Assembly (NCBI GenBank): GCA_041736675.1
Contig: JBGSTD010000016.1
Location: 24,236 to 88,235 of the forward strand
DNA from: Salaquimonas sp041736675
GTDB taxonomy: Bacteria; Pseudomonadota; Alphaproteobacteria; Rhizobiales; Rhizobiaceae
DNA length: 64,000 nt
Reading direction: 5' to 3'
Shown here: piece after piece, positions 34,198-42,912 of the stretch
Position numbering within the stretch: position 1 is the stretch's first letter
Layout of the letters: each line of letters starts with the position of its first letter
Translations under genes and position numbers: made by a program
Notes under the pieces: generated by a model
What the model was told of the DNA's origin: nothing
Seen by the model: only the letters and a program-made list of their open reading frames with translations
Databases searched by the model: none

Positions 34198-35394
34198 TCA
34201 ACTGACTGCCCCGGTCTTTCTCGCGGCTTCAATATCACCCTTTGACCATCCCAGTTCAGTCAGAATTGCGTCAGTGTCTGCCCCGGGTTTTGGCGGTTCC
34301 AATCTTATACTGGCAGGCCGTGCGGAATAATGAACCGGATGGTTGATCGCCATATAGGTACCTTCGCTGGGATGCAGGCGATCCTCAACAAATCCTGTAT
34401 CCCTGATCTGCGGATCTTCCAAAACGCTTTCGAGGGAATGAACCCGCATGCATGGCACATTGGCTTCCTTCAGTACTTCCATCCACTCATCTGTGGTTCG
34501 CTGGGCTGCAATAATCTCGGTCAGCCTGTAAATCTCATCAATGTTTTTGGTGCGGGCCGCATAGGTTTTGAAACGCGGGTCATCGGCCAAATCCGGCATG
34601 CCGCCAAGAGTAAAATAGTTCCGCCAGTTTTCATCAGAATAAGGCATCATGGCAATGTGCCCATCCTTCGTCGCATAAGGCTTGCGATTGGGGCTGACAG
34701 AACGGCTGTAGGCGGTCTGCCCTTCAGGTGGTACAAATGTATAGCCAAAAAGGTTTTCGACCATGTTGAAGGCAACCATGCACTCCATCATGGGAACCTC
34801 GATAAACTGTCCTTCACCGCTGCGCTCCTTGTGCAGCAGTCCGGCCAGAATGGCATTGGCTGCATAAAGACCAGTGGTTTTATCGGCGACCAGTCCGGGA
34901 ATATAGCGCGGTGTCTTGCTGCCGTCCTGACGCGCCAGCATGGTGGTCAGTCCGCTTGCCGCCTGAACCAGATCATCATAAGCTTGGCGCCCCTCATAAT
35001 GTCCCCCACTCGCAAAACCGACTGCATGGACATACACAATGTCAGGCTTGATGGCTTTGACGCTCTCATAATCGAGACCAAGCCTCTGCATGCCACCTGC
35101 CCTGATATTATGAAAAAAAACATCGGCCTTTTCGATCAACTGCCGCACTATCTCCTTGGCCTCCGGCGCAGCAAGATCAAGTGTGATCGCCCTCTTGTTG
35201 CGGTTGATGGTCAGGTAAATAGGCCCCATCCCCTCATTGCGCATCGGTCCGGCATGACGCATGATATCACCGGTGGGGGTTTCAACCTTGATGACATCTG
35301 CACCCAAGTCACCGAGCATTTGCGTTGCAAAAGGGCCCAGCACAACGGATGTAAGGTCGAGAATCGTGTAGCCAGCCAACATTCCCGTATTCAT
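34198..35394 (-). CDS. Family III CoA-transferase (CaiB/BaiF)
   Basis: A 398-residue CoA-transferase that moves CoA between acyl-CoA and a free acid, with an Asp thioester/anhydride nucleophile. The N-terminus YTILDLTSVVLGPFATQMLGDLGADVIKVE and NRNKRAITLDL are classic. The catalytic Asp is in AYDDLVQAASGL. GGGAG precedes ATG 35394. The substrates are unknown. The gene is alone, between patB (convergent) and an exported hydrolase gene. Confidence 0.92.
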   Translation of the reverse strand: MNTGMLAGYTILDLTSVVLGPFATQMLGDLGADVIKVETPTGDIMRHAGPMRNEGMGPIYLTINRNKRAITLDLAAPEAKEIVRQLIEKADVFFHNIRAGGMQRLGLDYESVKAIKPDIVYVHAVGFASGGHYEGRQAYDDLVQAASGLTTMLARQDGSKTPRYIPGLVADKTTGLYAANAILAGLLHKERSGEGQFIEVPMMECMVAFNMVENLFGYTFVPPEGQTAYSRSVSPNRKPYATKDGHIAMMPYSDENWRNYFTLGGMPDLADDPRFKTYAARTKNIDEIYRLTEIIAAQRTTDEWMEVLKEANVPCMRVHSLESVLEDPQIRDTGFVEDRLHPSEGTYMAINHPVHYSARPASIRLEPPKPGADTDAILTELGWSKGDIEAARKTGAVS

Positions 35395-35473
35395 TCATTT
35401 TCTCCCGACTAGAATCCATGTTCTGCTTACCATGCCAAAATCATAAGCAAACAAAAATAGCGAAAAACTCATA

Positions 35474-35504
35474 CAAAAACGCCGACAAGACTATCTTGCC
35501 GGCG
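35474..35504 (-). terminator. Rho-independent terminator after exported MBL hydrolase gene
   Basis: On the minus strand CGCCGGCAAG, loop of 5, CTTGTCGGCG with one mismatch, followed by TTTTTGT (35480-35504 plus the T tract at 35474-35479). It ends the gene at 35560-36549. Confidence 0.8.
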
Positions 35505-35559
35505 ATATTTTCTTCAATCGTTTCCAGTCAGACCGATACAACGGACTTTCGATCAGAAC

Positions 35560-36549
35560 CTAGAGATCCAGTTGATAGCTGCTTGGCACATACCTGTATC
35601 CAACATCCATTTTCTCGACAAAGCCAACTGAAGGAAAAGGCATGTGATAGCCGATGAAAGGCAGACGATCATTCGCGATCATGTCAAAGACGTTTTTGCG
35701 CGTTTGGGCTGCGACCTCTTTTTGCGCATCAAATCTGACTTCCCAATCAGGGCGCTGAAGTGAAACGACAAAATGGTTTGCTGTATCGGCTGTCAAAACC
35801 AGGCGCCTGCCTTCAGATTCAATATTATATATCATGTGCCCTGGAGTATGGCCAAAAGCGTTAATTCCGGTGATACCCGAAACAACCTCGCCGCCCTCAC
35901 TGATAAATGTTGTCTTGTCAGCCAGCGGCTTCACCATGCCATCCACCATCTTGGCAACCCTCTCGGTCGGTCCGCTCATGCGATCGGGCGCGGCCCAAAA
36001 ATCATACTCGGCCTGGCCGGTGACATAGCGAGCATTGGCAAAAGTCGGACTGCCATTTTCCATTATGCCTCCTATGTGATCTGGATGCATGTGCGTCAGA
36101 ACAACCACATCAACCTGATCAGGTGTATAACCGGCCACTTGCATTGCAGCTGTCAGTTGACCCAGCCCACCTTCGCGTGCACCAGCACCAAGTCCTGTAT
36201 CAAACAGAACCAGCTCTTTGCCGGTGTTGACGAGGGTTGGCGCAAAACCATTGACGAACCTGTCTTCAGGCAGATGATTTTCCTTGAGCAGCGCCTTGAC
36301 GGTTTCAACCGGCTGGTCCATGCCAAAAATCGGGTGTGGCCCATCGGCAGGCGCCATTCCGTCTAGCAGTGTTGTAACTTCAAACCCGCCCAGCTTGAAA
36401 CGATAGTGGCTTGGCTTTGAAAGTCCTTTCATTTCACTCGCTGCGGATGCTGCCCGGACCATGATTTGTGGCGCGCCAAGCGCCAACGTACCTGCGGCGG
36501 CAAATTTCATCAAATTGCGTCTGGATAATTCGAGTCTCCTGATCGTCAT
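35560..36549 (-). CDS. Tat-exported metallo-beta-lactamase-fold hydrolase
   Basis: A 329-residue protein with a twin-arginine signal (SRRNLMKFAAAGTLALG, cleavage near residue 35). The zinc motif is intact: LTHMHPDHIGG (HxHxDH), then the later His and Asp in TADTANHF and GHTPGHMIY. This is the quorum-quenching-lactonase-like/glyoxalase II-like branch of the fold, but the substrate is unknown; it acts in the periplasm. AAGGAG precedes ATG 36549. It is divergent from a second exported protein of the same superfamily. Confidence 0.88.
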   Translation of the reverse strand: MTIRRLELSRRNLMKFAAAGTLALGAPQIMVRAASAASEMKGLSKPSHYRFKLGGFEVTTLLDGMAPADGPHPIFGMDQPVETVKALLKENHLPEDRFVNGFAPTLVNTGKELVLFDTGLGAGAREGGLGQLTAAMQVAGYTPDQVDVVVLTHMHPDHIGGIMENGSPTFANARYVTGQAEYDFWAAPDRMSGPTERVAKMVDGMVKPLADKTTFISEGGEVVSGITGINAFGHTPGHMIYNIESEGRRLVLTADTANHFVVSLQRPDWEVRFDAQKEVAAQTRKNVFDMIANDRLPFIGYHMPFPSVGFVEKMDVGYRYVPSSYQLDL

Positions 36550-36740
36550 TAAAATCTCCTTCCACTTTCAAATTGCCCCACCCTGAAAAGTAGATGGGCG
36601 AATATCTCGGAAAGACAAGTTTGAACGCTCCTATGAACACTCTGTTTCCATCAATGAGACAATCGCGTGCATTTTCCCGCTATGATTTGACTCTCGAATA
36701 AAGCACGCTATCTTGATTGAAACTCCTGGGAGAAATGCCC

Positions 36741-37643
36741 ATGCACCGAGGTTTCGACAACGGCAAATCAGCAATGAGCATTCTTGTCAAAATGCTCACA
36801 ATTGCATTGTTGATGGCACTTACCCTTTCCGTCGAAATCAGGCGCGCATCGGCCCAGGAGCGCCAGCCAAGCACTTGCCTTGCCATTGCCCAAAACACTT
36901 TGCAATTCCCGGTTATCAAAGCCGCCTTTGAACCTGATGACGTGCGAAGCGTCCAGTCCAATCAAACCGGCATCAAGATTCGTTACGCCACGCATTCAAC
37001 ATTCCGCATTGAAAGCCCCGCAGGCGTAGTGATCGCAACCGACTATGCGGGCCGTGCCGGAAGCGGCAGATTGCCCGACATTGTCACCATGAACCACGCT
37101 CATGGCACCCATTTTACCATCGCGCCGGATAGCGCCATAACGCACGTCCTGCGCGGATGGGGTCAAGGAGAGGCACCTGCCAGTCATTATCTGGAATACA
37201 AGGATACCCTGACACGCAATGTTGCCTCGGATATCTACCGCAACGGCGTCCTGATCGAGGTCAATGGAAATTCGATTTTCATTTTTGAAATTGCCGGACT
37301 TTGCATCGGCCATGTCGGTCATTTGCACCACACGCTGACACCGGAACACTTTGCCGCCATCGGCCGCCTTGATGTCCTCATGGTGCCGGTTGACGGATCT
37401 GTGACGATGAGCGTTGAAGGCATGGCCAACCTCGCCCGCCAATTCCGCTCTTCGGTGATTTTGCCCATGCACTGGTTTTCAGAATACTCACTGCAGCGGT
37501 TTCTCAACAATATGAGCGCCGGTTTTGCAATTGACGTGCGTGATACAAGCGAAATGGAAGTCGCTCTCAATTCGCTTCCAGGCGCCCCAACCGTTGTCGT
37601 CCTGGCACCGGAACTTTCAGATGGCTTTAATTTCGGCGACTAA
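36741..37643 (+). CDS. Exported metallo-beta-lactamase-like protein with altered metal motif
   Basis: A 300-residue protein of the UlaG-like part of the MBL superfamily. The hydrophobic segment MSILVKMLTIALLMALTLS is a signal peptide or anchor, with cleavage possible after ASA. The domain core is IKIRYATHSTFRIESPAGVVIATDYAG. The usual HxHxDH motif reads NHAHGTHF, so the metal-binding Asp is Thr. Later ligands appear in VGHLHHTL, VPVDGSVT and PMHWFSEY. GGGAG at 36728-36732 is 8 nt before ATG 36741; earlier starts at 36717 (TTG) and 36735 are less well spaced. Function is unknown. Confidence 0.78.
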   Translation: MHRGFDNGKSAMSILVKMLTIALLMALTLSVEIRRASAQERQPSTCLAIAQNTLQFPVIKAAFEPDDVRSVQSNQTGIKIRYATHSTFRIESPAGVVIATDYAGRAGSGRLPDIVTMNHAHGTHFTIAPDSAITHVLRGWGQGEAPASHYLEYKDTLTRNVASDIYRNGVLIEVNGNSIFIFEIAGLCIGHVGHLHHTLTPEHFAAIGRLDVLMVPVDGSVTMSVEGMANLARQFRSSVILPMHWFSEYSLQRFLNNMSAGFAIDVRDTSEMEVALNSLPGAPTVVVLAPELSDGFNFGD

Positions 37644-37664
37644 GATCAGCCGCGGACTGCACGC

Positions 37665-38168
37665 TCAGGCTTCGCTTGACGCGATGTCCTCGCCGGTCAT
37701 CTCAAACGCCTTGCCAAATCCGCCATTGAGGGCAACCCGCTCCACCTTCATCCTGTAAAAGGCAAAGTCGCCAAAATCGATATAAAGCGCCGCCTTGGGA
37801 TGCTTTTTGAGCCAAAAGGCACGGCGCGCCGCATGAGCCTCCTCATTGCGCGACAACTTCTCGACCCGCCCGATTATCGTCACCCGCGCAAATGCCAGTG
37901 GATCGCCCTTGCCTAGCGGTTCGCCGCACAGGATCGAAGCCCGATTATCCACAGCCAGGGCCTTGGAGTGCCCCGAAAGATCGGAGGCCAGAAAAAACGG
38001 CGACCCATCCTTCTCCATCGCAACTGCGATGCGCGAGACCAGCGGGAATCCGGTATCAGGTTCAAGAACGGCAATGGAGGCAAATTGCGCATTTTCAAGC
38101 AGGCCGCGCGCCTGCGCCCGCGCTTCATCGGTAGTTTCGCGTATTGGATTGGTTTTCTCTACCATCAC
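37665..38168 (-). CDS. HugZ/pyridoxamine-phosphate-oxidase-like FMN-binding protein
   Basis: A 167-residue split-barrel flavin-binding protein of the heme-utilisation HugZ type: FASIAVLEPDTGFPLVSRIAVA, FLASDLSGHSKAL, and RVTIIGRVEKLSRNEE followed by HPKAALYIDFGDFAFYRM. Such proteins bind FMN or heme; some degrade heme. The start is GTG 38168 or ATG 38165, overlapping the ilvA stop. It is coupled to threonine deaminase, an arrangement without an obvious metabolic link. Confidence 0.85.
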   Translation of the reverse strand: MMVEKTNPIRETTDEARAQARGLLENAQFASIAVLEPDTGFPLVSRIAVAMEKDGSPFFLASDLSGHSKALAVDNRASILCGEPLGKGDPLAFARVTIIGRVEKLSRNEEAHAARRAFWLKKHPKAALYIDFGDFAFYRMKVERVALNGGFGKAFEMTGEDIASSEA

Positions 38169-39490
38169 ACCACCAGATTTCCGACAATCTCGTTCTCTGT
38201 GATATCCTGCCAGCGCATTCCTGCCTGGTCCAGTTTTTTGATCAGCCTCACAAAGTTTTCCGCTTTTGTTGTTTCAATGCCGATCAGCACCGAACCAAAA
38301 TTGCGTGCCGATTTCTTCAGATACTCAAAGCGCGCAATGTCATCGTCCGGCCCCAGCATGAAGAGAAAATCCTTCAGTGCGCCCGGCCGCTGGGGAAACT
38401 GCAGGATGAAGTATTTTTTCAGACCGGAAAATTTGAGCGACCTTTCCTTGACCTCGGGCAGGCGTTCGAAATCGAAATTGCCGCCCGATGTGACGCAGAC
38501 GATCGTCTTTCCATACACCTGCTCCTTCGGCAATCGCTTCAAGGCATCGACCGAAAGTGCCCCTGCCGGTTCAAGCACAATACCCTCTACATTCAGCATC
38601 TCGATAATGGTTCCGCAAAGCCCGTTTGTAGGAGCAAGAACGACCTGGTCGGGCGAGTATTTTTTCAACTGGTCAAAGGTGAATTTGCCGAGTTGTGCCA
38701 CAGCTGCTCCATCGACAAAATTTTCCATTTCGCTCAATTTGATGCGTTTGCCTTCAACAAGGCTAGTGTGAAGGCTGGGTGCCTTGTCGGGTTCGACAAA
38801 AACAAACTCTGGTGTTTTTCCGCTTTCCTCAAAATAGCGCGTAACCCCAGCAGACAATCCGCCGCCGCCGACTGGCAGAATGACCATGTCGATGGTCTCG
38901 TCCGCAGGCATCTGGTCAAGAATTTCCTTGCCGACAGTCGCCTGTCCACGAATGATTTTCGGATCATTGAAGGGTGGAACCATAAAGCCGTCATGATCGC
39001 GGCAATAGTCATAGGCTGCCGCATTTGCCTCGTCAAAGCTGTCTCCCAGCAGCCTGATCTCCACATAGGGCGTACCAAAGGAGGCGGTCTTCATGATCTT
39101 TTGCTGCGGTGTGGTTACCGGCATGAAGATCACGCCCTTCTTCTTGAAATGGCGGCAGGCATGGGCAAAACCCTGGGCGTGGTTGCCAGCTGAAGCACAT
39201 ACAAACAGTTTTTGTTTCGGTGACTTTTCCATGACTTCGATCAGAAAGGCGTAGGCACCACGGATCTTGTAACTGCGCACCGGCGCAAGGTCTTCACGCT
39301 TGAGATAAATCCGGGCACCATGCAAATCAGAAAGATACTGGTTCAACTGCAATGGCGTCGGGTCAAGAACCTGTGCCAGTTGTTGGTGGACATGATCCAC
39401 TTCCCGGGTAAATTTGCTCAAAACAACCTCATCATCAATTTTTACCGCCGTGAATATTTTTTTGGCGAGAATAAAATCGCCTGTTTCCAA
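38165..39490 (-). CDS. ilvA: Threonine ammonia-lyase (threonine deaminase), short form with C-terminal regulatory domain
   Basis: Converts threonine to 2-oxobutyrate, first step of isoleucine synthesis. A 441-residue fold-type II PLP enzyme: the PLP Lys is in PVRSYKIRGAY, the phosphate loop is CASAGNHAQGF and a second Gly loop is LPVGGGGLSAG. One ACT-like C-terminal region (FPQRPGALKDFLFMLGPDDDI onward) is seen rather than the two of E. coli IlvA, as in the Bacillus/Corynebacterium form. The start is TTG 39490; a later start is possible. Confidence 0.92.
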   Translation of the reverse strand: METGDFILAKKIFTAVKIDDEVVLSKFTREVDHVHQQLAQVLDPTPLQLNQYLSDLHGARIYLKREDLAPVRSYKIRGAYAFLIEVMEKSPKQKLFVCASAGNHAQGFAHACRHFKKKGVIFMPVTTPQQKIMKTASFGTPYVEIRLLGDSFDEANAAAYDYCRDHDGFMVPPFNDPKIIRGQATVGKEILDQMPADETIDMVILPVGGGGLSAGVTRYFEESGKTPEFVFVEPDKAPSLHTSLVEGKRIKLSEMENFVDGAAVAQLGKFTFDQLKKYSPDQVVLAPTNGLCGTIIEMLNVEGIVLEPAGALSVDALKRLPKEQVYGKTIVCVTSGGNFDFERLPEVKERSLKFSGLKKYFILQFPQRPGALKDFLFMLGPDDDIARFEYLKKSARNFGSVLIGIETTKAENFVRLIKKLDQAGMRWQDITENEIVGNLVV

Positions 39491-39561
39491 TTCACTTTAG
39501 CCCACCTAATGTCACAGCCATTCAGGCTACACAATTTATTCTGCATTCCGGGAGGTTTAAT

Positions 39562-41187
39562 ATGCAAGGTTTAATGATGGATCGCGAATTGCTCATTTCA
39601 GCAATTATTGATCATGCTGCCCAATATCATGGCGATACAGAGATTGTTTCAGTCAATACGACGGGCGGTATTCATCGCTATGGTTATGCTGACTGCCGCC
39701 AGCGCTGCCTCAAACTTGCATCCGCACTGGCCAAACGCGGAATGCAAAAGTCCGATCGCATTGCAACGCTGGCATGGAATAACCATCGCCATCTCGAACT
39801 CTATTACGGCGTTTCCGGATCAGGGCTTGTCTGCCATACGCTAAACCCGCGCCTGCATCCTGATCAGGTTGCCTATATCATGAACCATGCCCAAGACCGG
39901 ATGGTTTTTTTTGACAAGACCTTTCTTCCCCTTGTTGCCGCAGTCAAAGACAGGCTCAACACGACAGGTGTTTTCGTTCTGATGGAGGCACGGGATGAAA
40001 GCGTGGCGGCGGATTATCCCTGGGTCGAATTTTACGAGGATCTTGTTGCCGAGGGAGATGATGACTACAGTTGGCCTATTGACCTTAGAGAACGCGATGC
40101 GTCTTCCCTTTGTTACACCTCGGGCACAACAGGAAACCCCAAAGGGGTGCTTTTTTCCCATCGCTCGACGCTTCTCCATGCCATGATGTCGGCAACCCCC
40201 GACGTAATGAATTTTTCGGCGAAAGATTGTCTTCTGCCTGTAGTACCAATGTTCCATGTCAACGCATGGGGAACACCGTATGCGGCTCCGCTTGTCGGAG
40301 CAAAAATGGTGATGCCAGGTCCGGGCCTCGACGGGAAAAGCATTACCGATCTCTTCATCAATGAAAAGGTCACCATATCCGCCGGCGTGCCAACAATCTG
40401 GGCAGGCTTGCTGCAGCATCTTGAAGCAAGCGGCCAGAAACTTCCTCACCTTACCCGCACCGTCGTCGGCGGTTCAGCTTGCCCTCCCTCAATGATAGCC
40501 AAATTCCGTGATCTCTACGATGTCGAGGTTCTTCACGCCTGGGGCATGACTGAACTGTCGCCCCTTGGCAGCGTCAACAATTTCAAGAACAAGCATCTTG
40601 ACTGGACCGAAGAGCAGAAAAACAAACTGCGTGAAAACCAGGGCCGCCCACCTTTTGGCATTGAACTCGGCGTCTTTGATGACGATGACAATCAACTGCC
40701 CAATGATGGCGTTGCAGAAGGCAATCTATACTGCCGCGGTTACTGGGTGTTGACAGAGTATTTTTCAGGAGATGGCGGTAATCCGCTTCACAATGGCTGG
40801 TTTCCAACAGGCGACGTTTCCACCATTGATGCAGATGGCTACATGACCATCCGTGACCGCTCAAAAGACATCATCAAATCGGGAGGCGAGTGGATTTCAA
40901 CAGTCGATCTTGAAAATCTCGCTGTAGGCCATCCTGACGTTGCCGAAGCCGCAGTGATCGCTGCCCGGCATGAAAAATGGGATGAACGGCCACTGCTCAT
41001 CATCGTTCCAAAGGCGGGGCGCACCATCGATGAAGCGGAACTATTGAAATTCTACGACGGTAAAGTTGCCAAATGGTGGATCCCCGATGCGGTGCAAATT
41101 GTCGAATCTATCCCAAAAGGCGCAACCGGCAAAATCCTGAAGACTGCATTGCGCGATCTCTACAGGGATGCATTGTTGTCGAGATAA
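39562..41187 (+). CDS. Medium/long-chain acyl-CoA ligase (AMP-forming)
   Basis: A 541-residue member of the adenylate-forming superfamily. The AMP loop is SLCYTSGTTGNPKGVLFSH, then VPMFHVNAWGTPY, AWGMTELSP, the hinge GWFPTGDVSTIDADGYMTIRDR with the KDIIKSGGEWIS run, and the catalytic Lys in IPKGATGKILK. The pattern matches AlkK/DmdB-like ligases active on medium-chain or methylmercaptopropionate acids. The exact acid is unknown. GGGAGG precedes ATG 39562. A small SCP2 protein follows 142 nt later. Confidence 0.9.
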   Translation: MQGLMMDRELLISAIIDHAAQYHGDTEIVSVNTTGGIHRYGYADCRQRCLKLASALAKRGMQKSDRIATLAWNNHRHLELYYGVSGSGLVCHTLNPRLHPDQVAYIMNHAQDRMVFFDKTFLPLVAAVKDRLNTTGVFVLMEARDESVAADYPWVEFYEDLVAEGDDDYSWPIDLRERDASSLCYTSGTTGNPKGVLFSHRSTLLHAMMSATPDVMNFSAKDCLLPVVPMFHVNAWGTPYAAPLVGAKMVMPGPGLDGKSITDLFINEKVTISAGVPTIWAGLLQHLEASGQKLPHLTRTVVGGSACPPSMIAKFRDLYDVEVLHAWGMTELSPLGSVNNFKNKHLDWTEEQKNKLRENQGRPPFGIELGVFDDDDNQLPNDGVAEGNLYCRGYWVLTEYFSGDGGNPLHNGWFPTGDVSTIDADGYMTIRDRSKDIIKSGGEWISTVDLENLAVGHPDVAEAAVIAARHEKWDERPLLIIVPKAGRTIDEAELLKFYDGKVAKWWIPDAVQIVESIPKGATGKILKTALRDLYRDALLSR

Positions 41188-41277
41188 GATCATGCAAATC
41201 ATAGGGTTTTGATTTATGGCAACATTAATTTACCCGTTCAGACTTGCAATTTCAGGATAAAACAGGCAAACGTCCGA

Positions 41278-41292
41278 TTGACGTATACGTAA
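41278..41292. promoter_or_regulatory. Palindromic ACGT-type site, copy 2, before SCP2 gene
   Basis: TTGACGTATACGTAA with perfect core ACGTATACGT at 41281-41290, ending 37 nt before the SCP2 start. It differs from the site at 34020-34034 by one inserted base. ACGT-rich dyads are used by some regulators of fatty-acid and branched-chain acid breakdown; I recall this only generally, so the regulator is not named. Confidence 0.42.
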
Positions 41293-41329
41293 AAGATCAC
41301 AAGCCAGATTATTTTATAGGGAGAACTCC

Positions 41330-41614
41330 ATGAGCATTGAATCAATCGCGGAAACAATCAAGGCAAAAGTGGGCTCAGGCTCAGGCATTGGCGCAACTGT
41401 CAAATTTGATTGCGGTTCAGATGGTGTCGTTTTTATCGACGGAACAAATGTATCCAACAATGACGGCGATGCAGATTGCACCGTGAAATGCGATCTCGAT
41501 GTTCTGGAAGATCTGGTTGCTGGCGATCTTGATCCAACTGCAGCTTTCATGCAGGGCAAGATCAAAGTCGAAGGCGACATGGGCGTTGCTATGAAGCTGT
41601 CGTCCATTCTTTGA
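41330..41614 (+). CDS. SCP2 sterol-binding-domain protein
   Basis: A 94-residue stand-alone SCP2 domain: IKAKVGSGSGIGATVKFDCGS, GVVFIDGTNVSNNDGDADCT and the end DPTAAFMQGKIKVEGDMGVAMKL, which is the hallmark of the family. It binds lipids or acyl-CoA and may hand them to beta-oxidation enzymes. GGGAG precedes ATG 41330. The preceding gene is an acyl-CoA ligase, and a strong terminator follows. Confidence 0.93.
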   Translation: MSIESIAETIKAKVGSGSGIGATVKFDCGSDGVVFIDGTNVSNNDGDADCTVKCDLDVLEDLVAGDLDPTAAFMQGKIKVEGDMGVAMKLSSIL

Positions 41615-41691
41615 TTTTCCATTCTCCAGGTTTCCCTGCTTTGATTTTACAGGCCTCGCAAACCCCCGTCTTTGCGGATTTACCACTGCAG

Positions 41692-41731
41692 AACCGCCGA
41701 ACACCGCGATCAGCCGTGTCGGCGGTTTTTT
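41692..41731 (+). terminator. Rho-independent terminator after SCP2 gene
   Basis: AACCGCCGA (41692-41700) pairs with TCGGCGGTT (41719-41727), extended by CAC/GTG with one bulged A, then TTTTTT-type tract. It lies 78 nt after the SCP2 stop and ends the ligase-SCP2 unit. Confidence 0.85.
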
Positions 41732-41922
41732 ATTGCCTTTCTGATATCTGAAACCGCCCCTTGATCCCGCCATCGTTATCAACATTCAATCCGATTGATT
41801 ACCTCGATTTCTGGCTCTAAAACATTTATGATGAAGCAATTTTCCAGCATCCATATCTGATATTTCCGACCGCAGCTCTCACCGTCCGCCATTCATCCTT
41901 AGTCCATTCAATGGAGACCTAG

Positions 41923-42906
41923 ATGTCCGACAAATCCCATAAAGCAGGCTATGAAACAGGCCGTTTGAACCTTCCTTTTGTGGGCCATTCAACATTTGGC
42001 AAACAGCCGCCTGTGCTGGACTGGGATGCAATAGATGCAGATATTGCGATTATCGGCGCACCGTTCGATTTTGGAACGCAATATCGCGCCGGAGCCCGCT
42101 TTGGTCCGCGCAGTATTCGCGAAGCTTCAACCCTTTTTTCATTTGGACACGCAGGCGCTTATGATCATGAGGACGATGCGGTATACCTGCCATCAACGGT
42201 AAGAATTGTTGACATGGGCGATGCCGATATCGTCCACACCAATACGGAAAAGAGTCATGACAATATTGAGTTTGCGGTGCGAAAAGCGCTGGCTGCAGGG
42301 ACAATCCCGGTCGTGCTCGGAGGCGATCATTCGATCAATATACCCTGCATCAGGGCTTTCTCTGATGAGGAACCTTTCCACCTGATCCAGATCGATGCAC
42401 ATCTTGATTTTGTCGACGAGCGCCACGGCGTCCGCAACGGTCACGGCAACCCGATGCGCCGCGCCGCAGAACAGGATTATGTCACCGGACTAAGCCAGAT
42501 CGGCATTCGAAATGTCTCATCGACTGCCAAGGACGGCTACGATGCGGCGAGAGCAATGGGATCTGATATCTTGTCGGTGCGCCAATTCCGCAAGCTCGGG
42601 GTTGAAGCTGTCGCGGCAAGAATACCAAAAAGTTCGCCTGAAAAGCGCCAGCGCTATTATGTAACAATTGACATCGACGGATTTGACCCCTCGATTGCCC
42701 CGGGAACCGGAACCCCTTCGCATGGAGGATTTACTTATTATGAAATCCTCGAACTTTTGCAGCTGATTTCAAAACAGGGCGATGTCATCGGTATCGATCT
42801 GGTTGAAGTTGCTCCAGATTATGACCATACCGGATCAACAGCATTTCTGGCGGCACAGATTTTGCTGAACTTTCTCGGCTTCATAATGAAAGGACGGGGC
42901 AAATAA
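41923..42906 (+). CDS. speB: Agmatinase/ureohydrolase family
   Basis: A 327-residue manganese ureohydrolase. All metal-binding motifs are present: GGDHSI near residue 132, DAHLDF near 157 (DAHxD) and DIDGFDP near 249, with GTGTPSHGG after. Agmatinase gives putrescine and urea. Guanidinobutyrase, guanidinopropionase and related enzymes share these motifs, so the symbol is tentative. GGAG precedes ATG 41923. It converges on the GH25 gene with 6 nt between stops; no guanidine riboswitch is visible upstream. Confidence 0.85.
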   Translation: MSDKSHKAGYETGRLNLPFVGHSTFGKQPPVLDWDAIDADIAIIGAPFDFGTQYRAGARFGPRSIREASTLFSFGHAGAYDHEDDAVYLPSTVRIVDMGDADIVHTNTEKSHDNIEFAVRKALAAGTIPVVLGGDHSINIPCIRAFSDEEPFHLIQIDAHLDFVDERHGVRNGHGNPMRRAAEQDYVTGLSQIGIRNVSSTAKDGYDAARAMGSDILSVRQFRKLGVEAVAARIPKSSPEKRQRYYVTIDIDGFDPSIAPGTGTPSHGGFTYYEILELLQLISKQGDVIGIDLVEVAPDYDHTGSTAFLAAQILLNFLGFIMKGRGK

Positions 42907-42912
42907 CCGGAA

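Noticed and set aside
34057..34245. Small frame after GGAGG between patB and the CoA-transferase gene
   Set aside because: The GGAGG touches the putative TTG start, the product has no recognisable features and it runs into the opposite gene.
34330..35412. 360-residue open frame on the plus strand
   Set aside because: Antisense to the CaiB/BaiF CoA-transferase, whose full set of conserved motifs is on the minus strand.
38144..39193. 349-residue open frame on the plus strand
   Set aside because: Antisense to threonine deaminase and without family motifs or a ribosome binding site.
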